Part shown: positions 22,454 to 31,544 of the stretch, one piece after another
Numbering within the stretch: position 1 is the stretch's first letter
Layout: each line of letters starts with the position of its first letter
The notes under the pieces: generated by a model
Seen by the model: only the letters and a program-made list of their open reading frames with translations
What the model was told of the DNA's origin: nothing
The model's database searches: none
Translations under genes and position numbers: made by a program
Origin: an uncultured Bacilli bacterium
GTDB taxonomy: Bacteria; Bacillota_I; Bacilli_A; RF39; UBA660
Assembly: GCA_944372545.1 (NCBI GenBank)
Contig: CALVZO010000014.1
Span: 1 to 32,377, forward strand
Reading direction: 5' to 3'
DNA: 32,377 nt

Positions 22454-22909
22454 TTAATTTGTAATATACTTATTAAACCACTCAGTAAATCCTTCTTCAC
22501 TATAGTAATAGATGTCTTCATTGCTATCACTTCTTAAGAACTCTTTGATTTTACCTTTATTTATTAAGGCAAATGAAGGATAGTATTTCAAAGTTTTACC
22601 AACATATTCTTCTTTTATAGCAGAATAAGCAATTTTATAAAATGTTACATTATTTTCTTCACTAAAATTTGTAACAACACTCTCAAAATTGTATGAAGTT
22701 CCACATAATGGTTGATAGATAAATAACCCAAATGATTTTTTTTCACTTAATATTTTATCTAATTCTTCATAATCTATTTCAATAATTTCTCCAGTACCAT
22801 AATATTCTTTATCGATATTAAATGGTTTATTATCTAAATATTTATAAGTACTAATACCTACTACTATTAAAAGGACAATTATGACAATTATTGCAATTAT
22901 TTTTTTCAT
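22454..22909 (-). CDS. Membrane-anchored thioredoxin-fold protein
   Basis: 151 residues. N-terminal membrane anchor about 3-24 (IIAIIVIIVLLIVVGIS), then a thioredoxin-like domain: SFGLFIYQPLCGTSYNF, where a single Cys stands in place of CxxC, followed by NNVTFYKIAY and LKYYPSFALINKGKI (the cis-Pro loop). A redox role is doubtful without the second Cys; it may be a peroxidase-, thioredoxin-like or chaperone-type relative, or may handle a thiol from the neighbouring rhodanese. The ATG overlaps the stop of that gene by one base. Confidence 0.75.
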   Translation of the reverse strand: MKKIIAIIVIIVLLIVVGISTYKYLDNKPFNIDKEYYGTGEIIEIDYEELDKILSEKKSFGLFIYQPLCGTSYNFESVVTNFSEENNVTFYKIAYSAIKEEYVGKTLKYYPSFALINKGKIKEFLRSDSNEDIYYYSEEGFTEWFNKYITN

Positions 22910-23604
22910 TAACTTACCTTATGTAAATTAGAAAAATCAATATCATGATAAGCAACTTTCCAAAAATCATAAGTTACTTTGCCATCTTCTAATTCCCTTT
23001 TTACTTCAACATTATTATTACCTTCATAAAACCAATAGCCACCAACATTGTAAATTTTATCTTTATCCCAACTTAATTCAATTAACATATTCTTCATCAT
23101 ACCTGCATAACCAGCACCACCACACATTAAGAATATGTATTTATCTTTGGGAAAAATATATTCTAATATAGACATTGATTCTTCATAATTAGCAATATAT
23201 TTACCATCTGCATAAGTAAATAATGTATTGCCAGTATAAGTGTCACCTACTTCACTAGGTAGCCCTGTAACATTAACTACATATGGAAGAGGAATTACTT
23301 CAAAACCTTGAACAAATCCAGAAAGATAAGAGTCTCCACCAATTGCTTCATAATTACCTGGGTCTACTAATAAACGCATGTCACGGTAAACACTATCACC
23401 TCTACCTAAATAATTATCGATGGTACTTTCATTAATATTTTTATCAACACCAAATTGCTCGCCTCTAATGCCATCAGTAACTTCTGGCGTAGGTAATTCT
23501 TTTAACTTATTATCACTTTCATTAAATAAATAATGACTACTAACACCTCCAATTAATAAACCAACTAACAATACCCCCAACCCCATGATTATTTTCTTTA
23601 TCAT
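22909..23604 (-). CDS. Membrane-anchored rhodanese-like protein
   Basis: 231 residues. N-terminal anchor about 4-24 (IIMGLGVLLVGLLIGGV). Rhodanese-type features: YRDMR near residue 75 and the active-site loop FLMCGGAGYAGMM near 160-172 with Cys first. The loop is long and glycine-rich, unlike simple CxxGxR. Exported sulfurtransferase or phosphatase-like role is possible; ends directly at the thioredoxin-like gene (1-base overlap). AAGGAAG ribosome site; a TATAGT -10 lies upstream. Substrate unknown. Confidence 0.78.
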   Translation of the reverse strand: MIKKIIMGLGVLLVGLLIGGVSSHYLFNESDNKLKELPTPEVTDGIRGEQFGVDKNINESTIDNYLGRGDSVYRDMRLLVDPGNYEAIGGDSYLSGFVQGFEVIPLPYVVNVTGLPSEVGDTYTGNTLFTYADGKYIANYEESMSILEYIFPKDKYIFLMCGGAGYAGMMKNMLIELSWDKDKIYNVGGYWFYEGNNNVEVKRELEDGKVTYDFWKVAYHDIDFSNLHKVS

Positions 23605-23671
23605 TAAAATTACTTCCTTTCAATAACAACTATAAAATAAATTAATAAAAAAATAAATAAAACATTGGTTG

Positions 23672-23694
23672 AAAAAACTCAACATTTAGTTGAA
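23672..23694 (-). terminator. Weak terminator after the XRE/membrane regulator
   Basis: Minus strand stem TTCAAC/GTTGAG (23689-23694 with 23678-23683, one G-U), 5-base loop region, then six T. Confidence 0.5.
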
Positions 23695-23707
23695 TTCAAA
23701 AGTTTAG

Positions 23708-24403
23708 TTAACATTCTTCATTTAAAATAAGAGGTATTCTATATGTTATAGTTTCATTATCTTTTTTTGTTGCATTTATTATCAAATATAAATTGTCATC
23801 ATCATATTCTCTACATATTTGTTCATAATTATCTATTGATAAAGTTAGATTTTGTAAAAATTCTTCTAAAGTAATTAAGTCTTCTTCTTGATATTTATAA
23901 GTACTAATTTTTCTTTCTAATGAGCCATCAGTTTCATATAATACACACTCAATAGTTTGAAATTCATCTAAAACATCACCACCACAATATTTAACATTGG
24001 TAATATAGATAGCGGATTTGTTTTTATTATAAGAAACACTTCCAGAAATATTAAAATTATCACAATTAGTAGTTATCGTTTTAAATTCAAAATCATATGA
24101 TTTAAATAAATTATATAAATAGAAAAATATAGCCATTAAAAAAATCACAACAATACTAAACACAATAAAAAAGAAAGTTTTATTTTTTTTAGGTTTAGAA
24201 GATGAACCTAATAGTTCTTCTAAACTTATATCAAAATCATTACTTATTTGTTGCAAAAGAAAAGTATCAGGCATATTTTTTCCATTTTCCCATTTGCTAA
24301 CTGCTTGATAAGTGACATTATATTTATCGGCAAATCCTTTCTGAGTTAAATTATGCTTTTTCCGTAAATTTTTAATTAATTTTCCAAATTCTTCTTGCTT
24401 CAT
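23708..24403 (-). CDS. XRE-family regulator with a C-terminal membrane anchor
   Basis: 231 residues. Cro/CI HTH at about 6-62 (KLIKNLRKKHNLTQKGFADK, then QAVSKWENGK), linker, a membrane segment about 77-97 (FFIVFSIVVIFLMAIFFYLY) and an outside domain of about 130 residues (TTNCDNFNISGSV onward). The layout is that of membrane-bound one-component regulators that sense an envelope signal. The mRNA seems leaderless: TGG-TATAAT ends at 24410, only 7 bases before the ATG. The 24459 gene upstream has its own terminator, so it is a separate unit. Confidence 0.85.
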   Translation of the reverse strand: MKQEEFGKLIKNLRKKHNLTQKGFADKYNVTYQAVSKWENGKNMPDTFLLQQISNDFDISLEELLGSSSKPKKNKTFFFIVFSIVVIFLMAIFFYLYNLFKSYDFEFKTITTNCDNFNISGSVSYNKNKSAIYITNVKYCGGDVLDEFQTIECVLYETDGSLERKISTYKYQEEDLITLEEFLQNLTLSIDNYEQICREYDDDNLYLIINATKKDNETITYRIPLILNEEC

Positions 24404-24409
24404 ACAATT

Positions 24410-24415
24410 ATTATA
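24410..24415 (-). promoter_or_regulatory. Extended -10 of the membrane-bound XRE gene
   Basis: TGG-TATAAT on the minus strand with a T-rich -35 region overlapping the upstream terminator. Transcription would start at or next to the ATG (24403), i.e. a leaderless message. Confidence 0.5.
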
Positions 24416-24426
24416 CCATAACGAAT

Positions 24427-24456
24427 AAAAAAGAAGAATTAAATTTTTATTCTTCT
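24427..24456 (-). terminator. Terminator of the four-span membrane protein gene
   Basis: Minus strand: perfect 8-bp stem AGAAGAAT/ATTCTTCT (24449-24456 with 24432-24439... read as 24432-24439), 9-base loop, six T. It immediately follows the stop at 24459. Confidence 0.7.
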
Positions 24457-24458
24457 AC

Positions 24459-25505
24459 TTAAAGTACTAAATCTTCATAATATTCTTCTTGTTCTACACC
24501 TTTCATTTTATCTGGTAAGTAATCATAAATATTAATTAAATCAAAATCTTCTCCATAAATGTTTATAGAAAGATATAAATATCTAAAAGAGGAATAAGAA
24601 GATACATCAAAACTATAAGTTTTTCCTACTTCAAAGCCACTTTTATTATATTCTTCTAAAAAGCGAACCATGGCACCATCTACAGGTCTTCCAACAATTG
24701 TAATTGTATAATCACCTGGTAATCCTTCCGGAACTACAAAAGAAAATGTTGTAGAATTGGCTTTAAAACTATTTTGAAGGCTTCTAAACGCATTTTGATA
24801 ATCTCTTATAACACTACTTTTAATTGCTTCTTTAAATAAATTACTAAACCAAGTAGTACCAAATTTAGAAGTATTATCTATTCCCTTATTATATGAAATA
24901 TTACCATTAATTGATACTTGCATAAAAGAATATTCATCACTTCCTAATGGAAATATAACAATTTGAATATTCTTATTATCACTTTCTATATCTAGTTTGT
25001 ACCACGTTTTATCATTATCTTTTATTAAATATTTGGCATTTCCCATTAAATCAACTTGAACACTAGTATTATGTAATACTGAACTTAATTCATTATTTTG
25101 TCCTTTATTTAACTCAATTGAGTCCCCCTTACTTCTATATATTTTAGTACTTTCAATTGTATATTCCGAAAATGGTTTTACTAACTCTTTAGATTTTATA
25201 AAAGTAAGATACATAGTTAATCCCGTTGTTCCAAGAAAAACTAATAGACAAATAATACCTCTTTTAAAATTATTAAGACGTTTAGTAAGAAAAAACACTA
25301 TTACTAATGCGAGTATAACCCAAAATAAACAATTACTCAAAAATATTTTTAATAATTGAACTATAGTATTTCCCCAAAAATAAGAAAGTATTATTACTAT
25401 AAATATAGGTAATAAATAAAGCAAAAACTTAGCAAATTTAAATGAAAATATCATATAAGCAATTAATAATAAAGGAACAGCAATAATATAAACTAATAAT
25501 AACAT
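24459..25505 (-). CDS. Unknown membrane protein with an extracytoplasmic domain
   Basis: 348 residues. Four hydrophobic segments fill the first 110 residues (about 2-22, 27-47, 57-77, 82-102; for example LLLVYIIAVPLLLIAYMIF), followed by a soluble C-terminal domain of about 230 residues rich in strands (VQVDLMGNAKYLIK, TFSFVVPEGLPGDYTITIVG). No family recognised. It lies between the surface-protein gene and the membrane-bound XRE regulator, flanked by terminators, so is probably its own unit. An envelope or secretion-related role is only suggested by topology. Confidence 0.7.
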   Translation of the reverse strand: MLLLVYIIAVPLLLIAYMIFSFKFAKFLLYLLPIFIVIILSYFWGNTIVQLLKIFLSNCLFWVILALVIVFFLTKRLNNFKRGIICLLVFLGTTGLTMYLTFIKSKELVKPFSEYTIESTKIYRSKGDSIELNKGQNNELSSVLHNTSVQVDLMGNAKYLIKDNDKTWYKLDIESDNKNIQIVIFPLGSDEYSFMQVSINGNISYNKGIDNTSKFGTTWFSNLFKEAIKSSVIRDYQNAFRSLQNSFKANSTTFSFVVPEGLPGDYTITIVGRPVDGAMVRFLEEYNKSGFEVGKTYSFDVSSYSSFRYLYLSINIYGEDFDLINIYDYLPDKMKGVEQEEYYEDLVL

Positions 25506-25522
25506 ATTTATAATCTCCTAAC

Positions 25523-25583
25523 AAAAAAAATACTTACTTATAAGCCATTATTTCATTAATCACTTAAATTAGCAAGTATTTTT
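25523..25583 (-). terminator. Candidate terminator of the surface-protein gene
   Basis: Minus strand arms AAAAATACTT and AAGTATTTTT (25574-25583 and 25526-25535) around a 38-base AT-rich loop, ending in eight T. The loop is long, so strength is uncertain. Confidence 0.45.
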
Positions 25584-25589
25584 TATTAA

Positions 25590-27578
25590 TTATCTTGAAT
25601 TGCGTTTTTTAAGATTATATAAACTATAACCAATTGCAGCGATACCAACAAATCCTAGAGAAACATAAACTAAAATGTTATCTGATGTTTTTGGTGTTTC
25701 AGGAGTTTCTGGAGTTGTTGTTGGAGTATCAGTACTACTTGTTACTTCACTATCTGAATAAGCAATTGCATATTCTGAGAATTTATCAGTACTAAATGAT
25801 AGTGTTTTACCATCTTCTGATAATTTAGCATCAAGTATTTCTACTGCACCTTCATGATGTCTTACAATATAGTAAGTTCTTGTATAGCCAGTTTTTACTG
25901 CTTCAATAGTTTCTGGTAATAAAACAGTAAATTCAATTGGACTAGATAGTTCTGTAATAGGTGCTAATAAAGTATCAGTACCTTTTTCTTTTACAGCAAT
26001 GTTAATGTCAAGGTAATCAACTATAGTAACGTTAGTTGCTTTTTTATCTAAAACTTCTTTAACTTTAGTTGCAACTTCTTCTTTTACTTCAACATTTTCA
26101 ACAGTTACTTTAACAACACTATCTTTACCATCAATTTCTGCAAGAATTTTGTCATCTTTACTAATTGTATCAAGTAAAACTTCTTCTACTTTTGCACTTT
26201 CAGTAACACCAGCAGTTACTTCTTTAACAGGTTCTTCAGTATTAATTACTGGAGCGTCTGCTTCTACTTTATTTAATCCATAAACAACTGAGATAGTAAC
26301 TTCACTATCAGGCATTGTAAATGTATTATCACTTGGAATAAATTCTACTTCATTACCACTTGCATCAAGTATTTTAACACTACTTAATGAGTAACCTTCA
26401 TTTGGTTTTAATGTAAGTTTAATTACATCACCTTTTGTTGCTTCAGTCTTGTCAACTTCAACAGTACCAGCAGTTACACTGCCAATATTTACTTTATTAA
26501 TTTTATATACATAGTATTCATCAACTAATAATTTTGCTAAGTAACCAGACTCAACATATTCTGAAACATCATTACTATAAATACCACCAGTTAATGATGT
26601 ATTTATTTTACCTATGTAACTTGCGTTACCAAAACCACTTATTGGAGTAACTCCTAAATCTTTAAAATCTACAACTTGATAAGCAGTTCTCGTATCACTA
26701 TTTGTATTTAATATTGCAGAACCAGAAATAGATACGTTCATACTTTGTTCAACTTTACCTAAATCATAAATTCCAATAGCACTACCTTTACCATTAAAAC
26801 TTTCAAATTCACCACCAGTAATTTTTAAATCTAAGATATTAGTTTCTCCTTCAATTTTAGTAGTATAAGTACCACCAATTACATATAGAGCATCTGGAAA
26901 CCATACATTACCACTATAAGCATAAGCAGGTTCACCACTAATTGTATCTGTTGGCATATCGATGTAATCATTAATTGCAGTAATTACACCACCAGAGATA
27001 TTTACTTTACCCATACGAAGGGAAATACCACCCAATATTTTACCACCAGTTACATCTAAACTGATAGGTCCTGGCATATAAATTGCAGGTCCCATTGCGG
27101 CTTCAATTGTTCCACCAGACACTACAAATGTCATAGCACCTTTAGTGTTATTTCCTGATAAAGCAGCATATTTTGATGAAACAGTTCCACCTAATACTTT
27201 AACTACTGCATTGTCAGTATAAAGTCCATAATCATTTGCTACTTCAATAGTTCCACTTTCTAATGTGAAATAAGCAGCACTATCAAGACCATGTACTTCA
27301 ACATTATTTGTACTAACTATTTTTCCTGTAGTACCACTATCACGAACAGTTAAAGCACCATTTACCACCATTTCGCTAGTTAAAGTTTGACCATTTAAAT
27401 CAATGATAATATCTTTATCACTAGCAATAGTGATATTTTCTGTATAACTTGTATCTAATGTAATAACAGATCCATTACTAGCCTCATCAATTTGACTTTG
27501 CAAAGTAGCAGCCATTACTAAATTAGGAGCAAAAATCATACAGAAAACACTCAATAATCCATAAATTTTCTTTTTCAT
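25590..27578 (-). CDS. Secreted beta-helix surface protein with sortase-type anchor
   Basis: About 662 residues from the ATG at 27578, which has GAGGAGG 8-14 bases upstream; a frame extension to 27608 would read through that site. Signal peptide about 1-26 (KKKIYGLLSVFCMIFAPNLV). Residues about 30-370 form a repetitive parallel beta-helix pattern (ESGTIEV, VLGGTVSS, VSGGTIEA, VTGGKILGG, ISGGVITA). A 'bacterial repeat'-type domain follows (VTAGTVEVDKTEATKGD, FTMPDSEVTISVVYG), then an alpha/beta stretch and a Thr/Pro linker. The end is TPKTSDN, a hydrophobic segment and KKRNSR, a variant LPxTG-like sorting signal. Likely adhesin or host-contact protein; exact ligand unknown. Confidence 0.82.
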   Translation of the reverse strand: MKKKIYGLLSVFCMIFAPNLVMAATLQSQIDEASNGSVITLDTSYTENITIASDKDIIIDLNGQTLTSEMVVNGALTVRDSGTTGKIVSTNNVEVHGLDSAAYFTLESGTIEVANDYGLYTDNAVVKVLGGTVSSKYAALSGNNTKGAMTFVVSGGTIEAAMGPAIYMPGPISLDVTGGKILGGISLRMGKVNISGGVITAINDYIDMPTDTISGEPAYAYSGNVWFPDALYVIGGTYTTKIEGETNILDLKITGGEFESFNGKGSAIGIYDLGKVEQSMNVSISGSAILNTNSDTRTAYQVVDFKDLGVTPISGFGNASYIGKINTSLTGGIYSNDVSEYVESGYLAKLLVDEYYVYKINKVNIGSVTAGTVEVDKTEATKGDVIKLTLKPNEGYSLSSVKILDASGNEVEFIPSDNTFTMPDSEVTISVVYGLNKVEADAPVINTEEPVKEVTAGVTESAKVEEVLLDTISKDDKILAEIDGKDSVVKVTVENVEVKEEVATKVKEVLDKKATNVTIVDYLDINIAVKEKGTDTLLAPITELSSPIEFTVLLPETIEAVKTGYTRTYYIVRHHEGAVEILDAKLSEDGKTLSFSTDKFSEYAIAYSDSEVTSSTDTPTTTPETPETPKTSDNILVYVSLGFVGIAAIGYSLYNLKKRNSR

Positions 27579-27627
27579 TTTTCTTCCTCCTCTTTGAATT
27601 ATCTTCAAACTTTTCCTTTCTATGCTA

Positions 27628-27656
27628 ACTATATCACAATAAGTTCACAAAAACAA
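27628..27656 (-). promoter_or_regulatory. Promoter of the surface-protein gene
   Basis: Minus strand: TTGTTT (27656-27651), 17-base spacer ending TGA, TATAGT (27633-27628). Extended -10. Lies 50 bases upstream of the ATG. Confidence 0.6.
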
Positions 27657-27735
27657 TTACCAAAATGTCATTTGACAAAATATAACAATATTTACACTTC
27701 TTTAACATTATATGCTAATATGGATTTTTTATTAC

Positions 27736-27767
27736 AAAAAAATACACTAAAATTAATAGCGTATTTT
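27736..27767 (-). terminator. Terminator of the dcw-cluster PBP gene
   Basis: Minus strand: 10-bp stem AAAATACGCT/AGTGTATTTT (27758-27767 with 27739-27748, one G-U), 9-base loop, seven T. Overlaps the stop codon. It would end the mraZ-rsmH-ftsL-PBP transcript here, so mraY and later dcw genes are not in this operon. Confidence 0.65.
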
Positions 27768-29868
27768 ATGGAGTTAGTGTAACATATAATTCCATATCAC
27801 TAGTTATATTAGTACCTACTTCTATACTTTGACTACTAACATAACCATACCCTTCAGTATATAAAGTAATACCTAGTAAATTTGTATAAGTCATTACTTC
27901 ACTTAAACTCCAACCAGTTAAATCTTCTAAAATATAATCACTACTATTAGTAACTAAAAATACTTTACTATTTTCAATTACTTTTACTCCTTTTAAAGGG
28001 TATTGATTAATTATATATTTACCACTACCTAAAGTATAAACTTTTAATTTTTTATTCTTTAATTTATCAACTATCTCTACTACTTCGGCACTAATATAAT
28101 TATCTAAATTAATTATTTTTTCTTCAATATCTTCTTCATTATTTTCAAGCCCTAAATGTGATACGATATTATCAATTATCTTTATAAATTCTTTAGCAAT
28201 ATTTGATGCTGTTGTATTAATTTGTTTGACTGCAATATAGACAATATACTCTGGATTTTCTTCAGGAAAAATACCGGCAAAACTTCTAATATAATCATTT
28301 GCCCCATCTAAGTATCCTCCACTTGGACTTGCTATTTGGGCTGTACCTGTTTTACCAATAATTGTTGTTTTTGAAGGTTGCCATACTTTACTTGATGCAA
28401 GTCCATCATATACAACATTATGCATTAGCCTCTTCATGTAATCCATTGTCTCTTTACTATATACTTTTTCTACTTCTTCTCTTTTACCTTCATAAACAAT
28501 TTCCCCATCACTATTAACTATTTTATCAACAATATACGGTTTTACTGTAACGCCATCGTTAGTAAGGGCACTTAAGGCTTGTAACATTTGAATTGGTGTT
28601 ACTGTTATACCTTGACCAAAAGATGCTGTCGCAAGTTCACTTTTATATTGAAAATTAATTGTCCCTTTTACTTCATTAGCAAGTTCTATTCCAGTAACAC
28701 TACCAAAACCTAAATTTTTATAATAATCAGTTAAGGTATCTACCCCAAGTTCTAAGGCTAAATTAGTCGCCGCAACATTGGAAGAATAAGCAAACCCTGT
28801 ATCATAAGTAATTGTACCCCAACCATTTTTATTAAAATCTTTAATAGTAGTTTTACTATCTACTTCAACACTTCCTGATTTAAATTCTTCACTACCATCA
28901 TATTTTCCTTCTTCTATACTCGTAGCAAAAGAAAATATTTTCATTGTACTACCGGGCTCATATTCATAACTTACTAAAGGATTCATATAACTAGTAATAT
29001 CTAATTTATTGGGATTAAAATTAGGATAAGTAGAAGATGCTACTATTGCTCCTGTATCTGCGTTCATTACTGTAAAAATCAACCAGTCCATTTCATAATT
29101 ACTAGATAAATTACTAACTAATTCTTCGGCAAAAATTTGAATATTACTATCAAGCGTTAAATAAATATCATTGCCATCAGTAGCATCTTCCTTAATAACT
29201 TCAGCACTAGGCAAAGTATAACCATAAGCATCAGTTTGATAAGTGGTTTTACCATTTTCACCACTTAATTCTTCATCATAATATGACTCTATTCCAAGTT
29301 CTCCTTTAATTTCCCCACTGTCTTGTTTTTTCGCATAACCTATTATGTAAGAAGCAAAAGACCCCATATTATATGTTCTTTTTTGTCCTTGAATAAAATC
29401 TATTCCTGGTAAATCATAAGACTCTATTTTATTTTTAACAGATTCACTTAAATTACTACCTAACACCCCAAATTCTACTTGATACCTATCTTCTTTATTA
29501 AGTCTTTCTAAAGCCTCTTTATAATCTATTCCCAATACTTCATTTAATATTTTGGCTGTATATTCTTTATCTACTACATGTTGTGGGTCCGAATCATCTG
29601 TCGTTCTTCTTTCATCTAAATAAGCAATTATTGTATAAGAATTAACTGTTTGGGCTAAAGTTTCTCCATATTTATCATAAATATTTCCTCTTTTAGCATA
29701 TATAACTTCTGTTTTTGTATTTCTATTTTCCGCAAATTCACTTAAATTAATTCCATCAATTGTACTACTTAAAGAAATATAAGAAAGTCTTACAATTATT
29801 GCCACAAAAAGAAAAGCCACAATAAAAATAATGACTTTTGGTATCTTTACTGTAACTTTTCTTTTCAC
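27766..29868 (-). CDS. pbpB: Class B penicillin-binding protein 2 (FtsI/PbpB type) with PASTA-like C-terminus
   Basis: 700 residues. Membrane anchor about 10-30; PBP dimer domain with YAKRGNIYDKYGETLA; transpeptidase motifs EPGSTMKI (catalytic Ser), SSNVAA (SxN) and GKTGTAQI (KTG) are all present. Two PASTA-like repeats follow (ISAEVVEIVDKLKNK..., LEDLTGWSLSEVMTYTNLLG...). GTG start at 29868 with GAAGGTGA site. It is the septal peptidoglycan transpeptidase and follows ftsL by 11 bases in the dcw order. It is complete, so loss of the SpoVD-like paralogue does not remove division transpeptidase function. Symbol could equally be ftsI. Confidence 0.93.
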   Translation of the reverse strand: MKRKVTVKIPKVIIFIVAFLFVAIIVRLSYISLSSTIDGINLSEFAENRNTKTEVIYAKRGNIYDKYGETLAQTVNSYTIIAYLDERRTTDDSDPQHVVDKEYTAKILNEVLGIDYKEALERLNKEDRYQVEFGVLGSNLSESVKNKIESYDLPGIDFIQGQKRTYNMGSFASYIIGYAKKQDSGEIKGELGIESYYDEELSGENGKTTYQTDAYGYTLPSAEVIKEDATDGNDIYLTLDSNIQIFAEELVSNLSSNYEMDWLIFTVMNADTGAIVASSTYPNFNPNKLDITSYMNPLVSYEYEPGSTMKIFSFATSIEEGKYDGSEEFKSGSVEVDSKTTIKDFNKNGWGTITYDTGFAYSSNVAATNLALELGVDTLTDYYKNLGFGSVTGIELANEVKGTINFQYKSELATASFGQGITVTPIQMLQALSALTNDGVTVKPYIVDKIVNSDGEIVYEGKREEVEKVYSKETMDYMKRLMHNVVYDGLASSKVWQPSKTTIIGKTGTAQIASPSGGYLDGANDYIRSFAGIFPEENPEYIVYIAVKQINTTASNIAKEFIKIIDNIVSHLGLENNEEDIEEKIINLDNYISAEVVEIVDKLKNKKLKVYTLGSGKYIINQYPLKGVKVIENSKVFLVTNSSDYILEDLTGWSLSEVMTYTNLLGITLYTEGYGYVSSQSIEVGTNITSDMELYVTLTP

Positions 29869-29879
29869 TCTTTCACCTT

Positions 29880-30179
29880 CTATTCGTTATCTATTATAAC
29901 AATATTATCACTTATATAAGAAAGTCCATATAATTTGGCTATCTTTTGAATATTTTCCATACTAACTAATTCATTAACTTGCATCTCTAATGACTCATTA
30001 GTACTTTCTTGTTTGACAATTTTACTTCTTAATTTTTCTGTCTTAATATTAGTTTCTGATAATAATGCTTTACTGAAAACATTAACAGTTGGAATAGCAA
30101 TAACTAAAGCAAGTAAAACAAAATACATAAATATTTCACCCTTTAATAACTTTAATCTTTTATTACTCTTCCTTTGCAT
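29880..30179 (-). CDS. ftsL: FtsL-like cell-division protein
   Basis: 99 residues: short basic cytoplasmic tail (QRKSNKRLKLLKGE), one membrane span about 17-37 (FMYFVLLALVIAIPTVNVF), then a leucine-zipper-like coiled coil (KIVKQESTNESLEMQVNEL). Sequence is poorly conserved in this family, so identification rests on size, topology and its place between rsmH and PBP2. FtsL links FtsB/DivIC to the septal synthase. ATG at 30179, 4 bases from the rsmH stop. Confidence 0.85.
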   Translation of the reverse strand: MQRKSNKRLKLLKGEIFMYFVLLALVIAIPTVNVFSKALLSETNIKTEKLRSKIVKQESTNESLEMQVNELVSMENIQKIAKLYGLSYISDNIVIIDNE

Positions 30180-30183
30180 TATA

Positions 30184-31110
30184 TCATAACCTTTCTATAA
30201 TTCGTAATTTTGCACTATGACTACGACTATTTTCTTTTAATTCTTTTTCACTTGCCACTATTGGCTTCTTATTTATTATCTTAATTAAGGGCTTATATTC
30301 TTCCGGAATATTAGGGATTCCCTTAACTAATTCATTAACTTCACTATATTTTTTAAATGTCTTCTTTACTATTCTATCTTCTAATGAGTGAAATGTAATA
30401 ACTACCGCTCTTCTTCCCTTATTAAGTAAATCAATAGCATCAGGCAATACTTTTTTTAATACTTCTAATTCATTATTTACTTCAATTCGAATAGCCTGAA
30501 ATATTTTTCTCTCGGGGTGATTTTTATAAAAATATTTTGCCCCAACAGCCTTTTTTATAATATCTACTAATTCTAATGTTCTCTTAATTTCTTTTTCTTT
30601 TCTTCTCTTTACAATTGCTTTAGCAATTGCCTTTGAATTCTTTTCTTCCCCATATTCATAAAAACATTTTACTAAATCACTTTCACTATATTTGTTTACG
30701 ACATCGTACGCACTAAAAGTGCTATCTAAATTCATACGCATATCTAAGGGTGCATCTTTCATAAAGGAAAAACCTCTTTTTTCATCATCTATTTGGGGAG
30801 ATGAATTTCCTAAATCAAATATTATGCCATCAATTTTATTGATACCTAATTTATTTAAAGCATTTTTTAACTCACTAAAATTAATACCTAATATTTTATA
30901 ATTTTTCCCTACTTGACTTAATAAGTTATCTGAATATATTCTTGCTTCCTCATCTTGGTCTATTCCAATAAGTAAGCCTTTATCATTTAACCTCTCAAGT
31001 ACTAGTTTACTCATTCCGGCATACCCAAGTGTTGCATCAACATAGATACCATCTGGCTTTATATTTAAAGCCTCAATAACTTCACAAGCCATCACACTAT
31101 AATGCTTCAT
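30184..31110 (-). CDS. rsmH: 16S rRNA (cytosine1402-N4)-methyltransferase RsmH
   Basis: 308 residues. The ATG at 31110 (MKHYSVMACEVIEAL) is chosen because RsmH proteins normally start with this His-containing strand; an open extension to 31164 is read-through of mraZ. Motifs: GIYVDATLGYAGMSK (SAM motif I region), LIGIDQDEEA, IDGIIFDLGNSSPQID, FHSLEDRIVK and SRSHSAKLRI near the C-terminus. Start overlaps the mraZ end by 14 bases, so the two are coupled. Also named mraW. Confidence 0.96.
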   Translation of the reverse strand: MKHYSVMACEVIEALNIKPDGIYVDATLGYAGMSKLVLERLNDKGLLIGIDQDEEARIYSDNLLSQVGKNYKILGINFSELKNALNKLGINKIDGIIFDLGNSSPQIDDEKRGFSFMKDAPLDMRMNLDSTFSAYDVVNKYSESDLVKCFYEYGEEKNSKAIAKAIVKRRKEKEIKRTLELVDIIKKAVGAKYFYKNHPERKIFQAIRIEVNNELEVLKKVLPDAIDLLNKGRRAVVITFHSLEDRIVKKTFKKYSEVNELVKGIPNIPEEYKPLIKIINKKPIVASEKELKENSRSHSAKLRIIERL

Positions 31111-31534
31111 CAGATACTCCAAATAAGTTTTCGGCGATGCTCTCCATCTTCGATGCATTTTCATTCATGAATTTATTAAATAAAACTTCGTCCCATATTT
31201 CAATACGGTCATTTACGCCGATTATAACACACTCTTTTGTTAAACCGGCGTAGCCAACCAATGGGGAGGTAATATTGATTCGACCATTTTTGTCGAATTC
31301 ACATACAGTGGCTCCAGCAAAGAAGGAACGCATAAATGTACGGGCATCTTTTTTAGTAAATGGTAGTTTATTTAATTTGGAAACAACTTTTTCCCACTCT
31401 TCCATGGTATATAAGTATAAACATTGTTCTAAACCTCTCGTTACAACGATTTTTTCATCAGTCTTCCGAAAGTCTCTAGGTAAAACAATTCTTCCCTTAT
31501 CATCAATATTATGATGATATTCGCCCATGAACAT
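31097..31534 (-). CDS. mraZ: Transcriptional regulator MraZ
   Basis: 145 residues from the ATG at 31534 (MFMGEYHHNIDDKGRIVLP), 7 bases after a GGGGG site; an ATG-like extension to 31558 runs back through the operator repeats. Two SpoVT/AbrB-like halves: DDKGRIVLPRDFRK and FDKNGRINITSPLVGYAG, ending DRIEIWDEVLF. MraZ binds direct repeats upstream of its own operon and represses or activates dcw genes. First gene of the cluster. Confidence 0.96.
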   Translation of the reverse strand: MFMGEYHHNIDDKGRIVLPRDFRKTDEKIVVTRGLEQCLYLYTMEEWEKVVSKLNKLPFTKKDARTFMRSFFAGATVCEFDKNGRINITSPLVGYAGLTKECVIIGVNDRIEIWDEVLFNKFMNENASKMESIAENLFGVSDEAL

Positions 31535-31544
31535 TATGTATCCC

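Noticed and set aside
27594-27782. Plus-strand 62-codon frame between the surface gene and PBP
   Set aside because: It runs antisense through a promoter and terminator and has no ribosome site.
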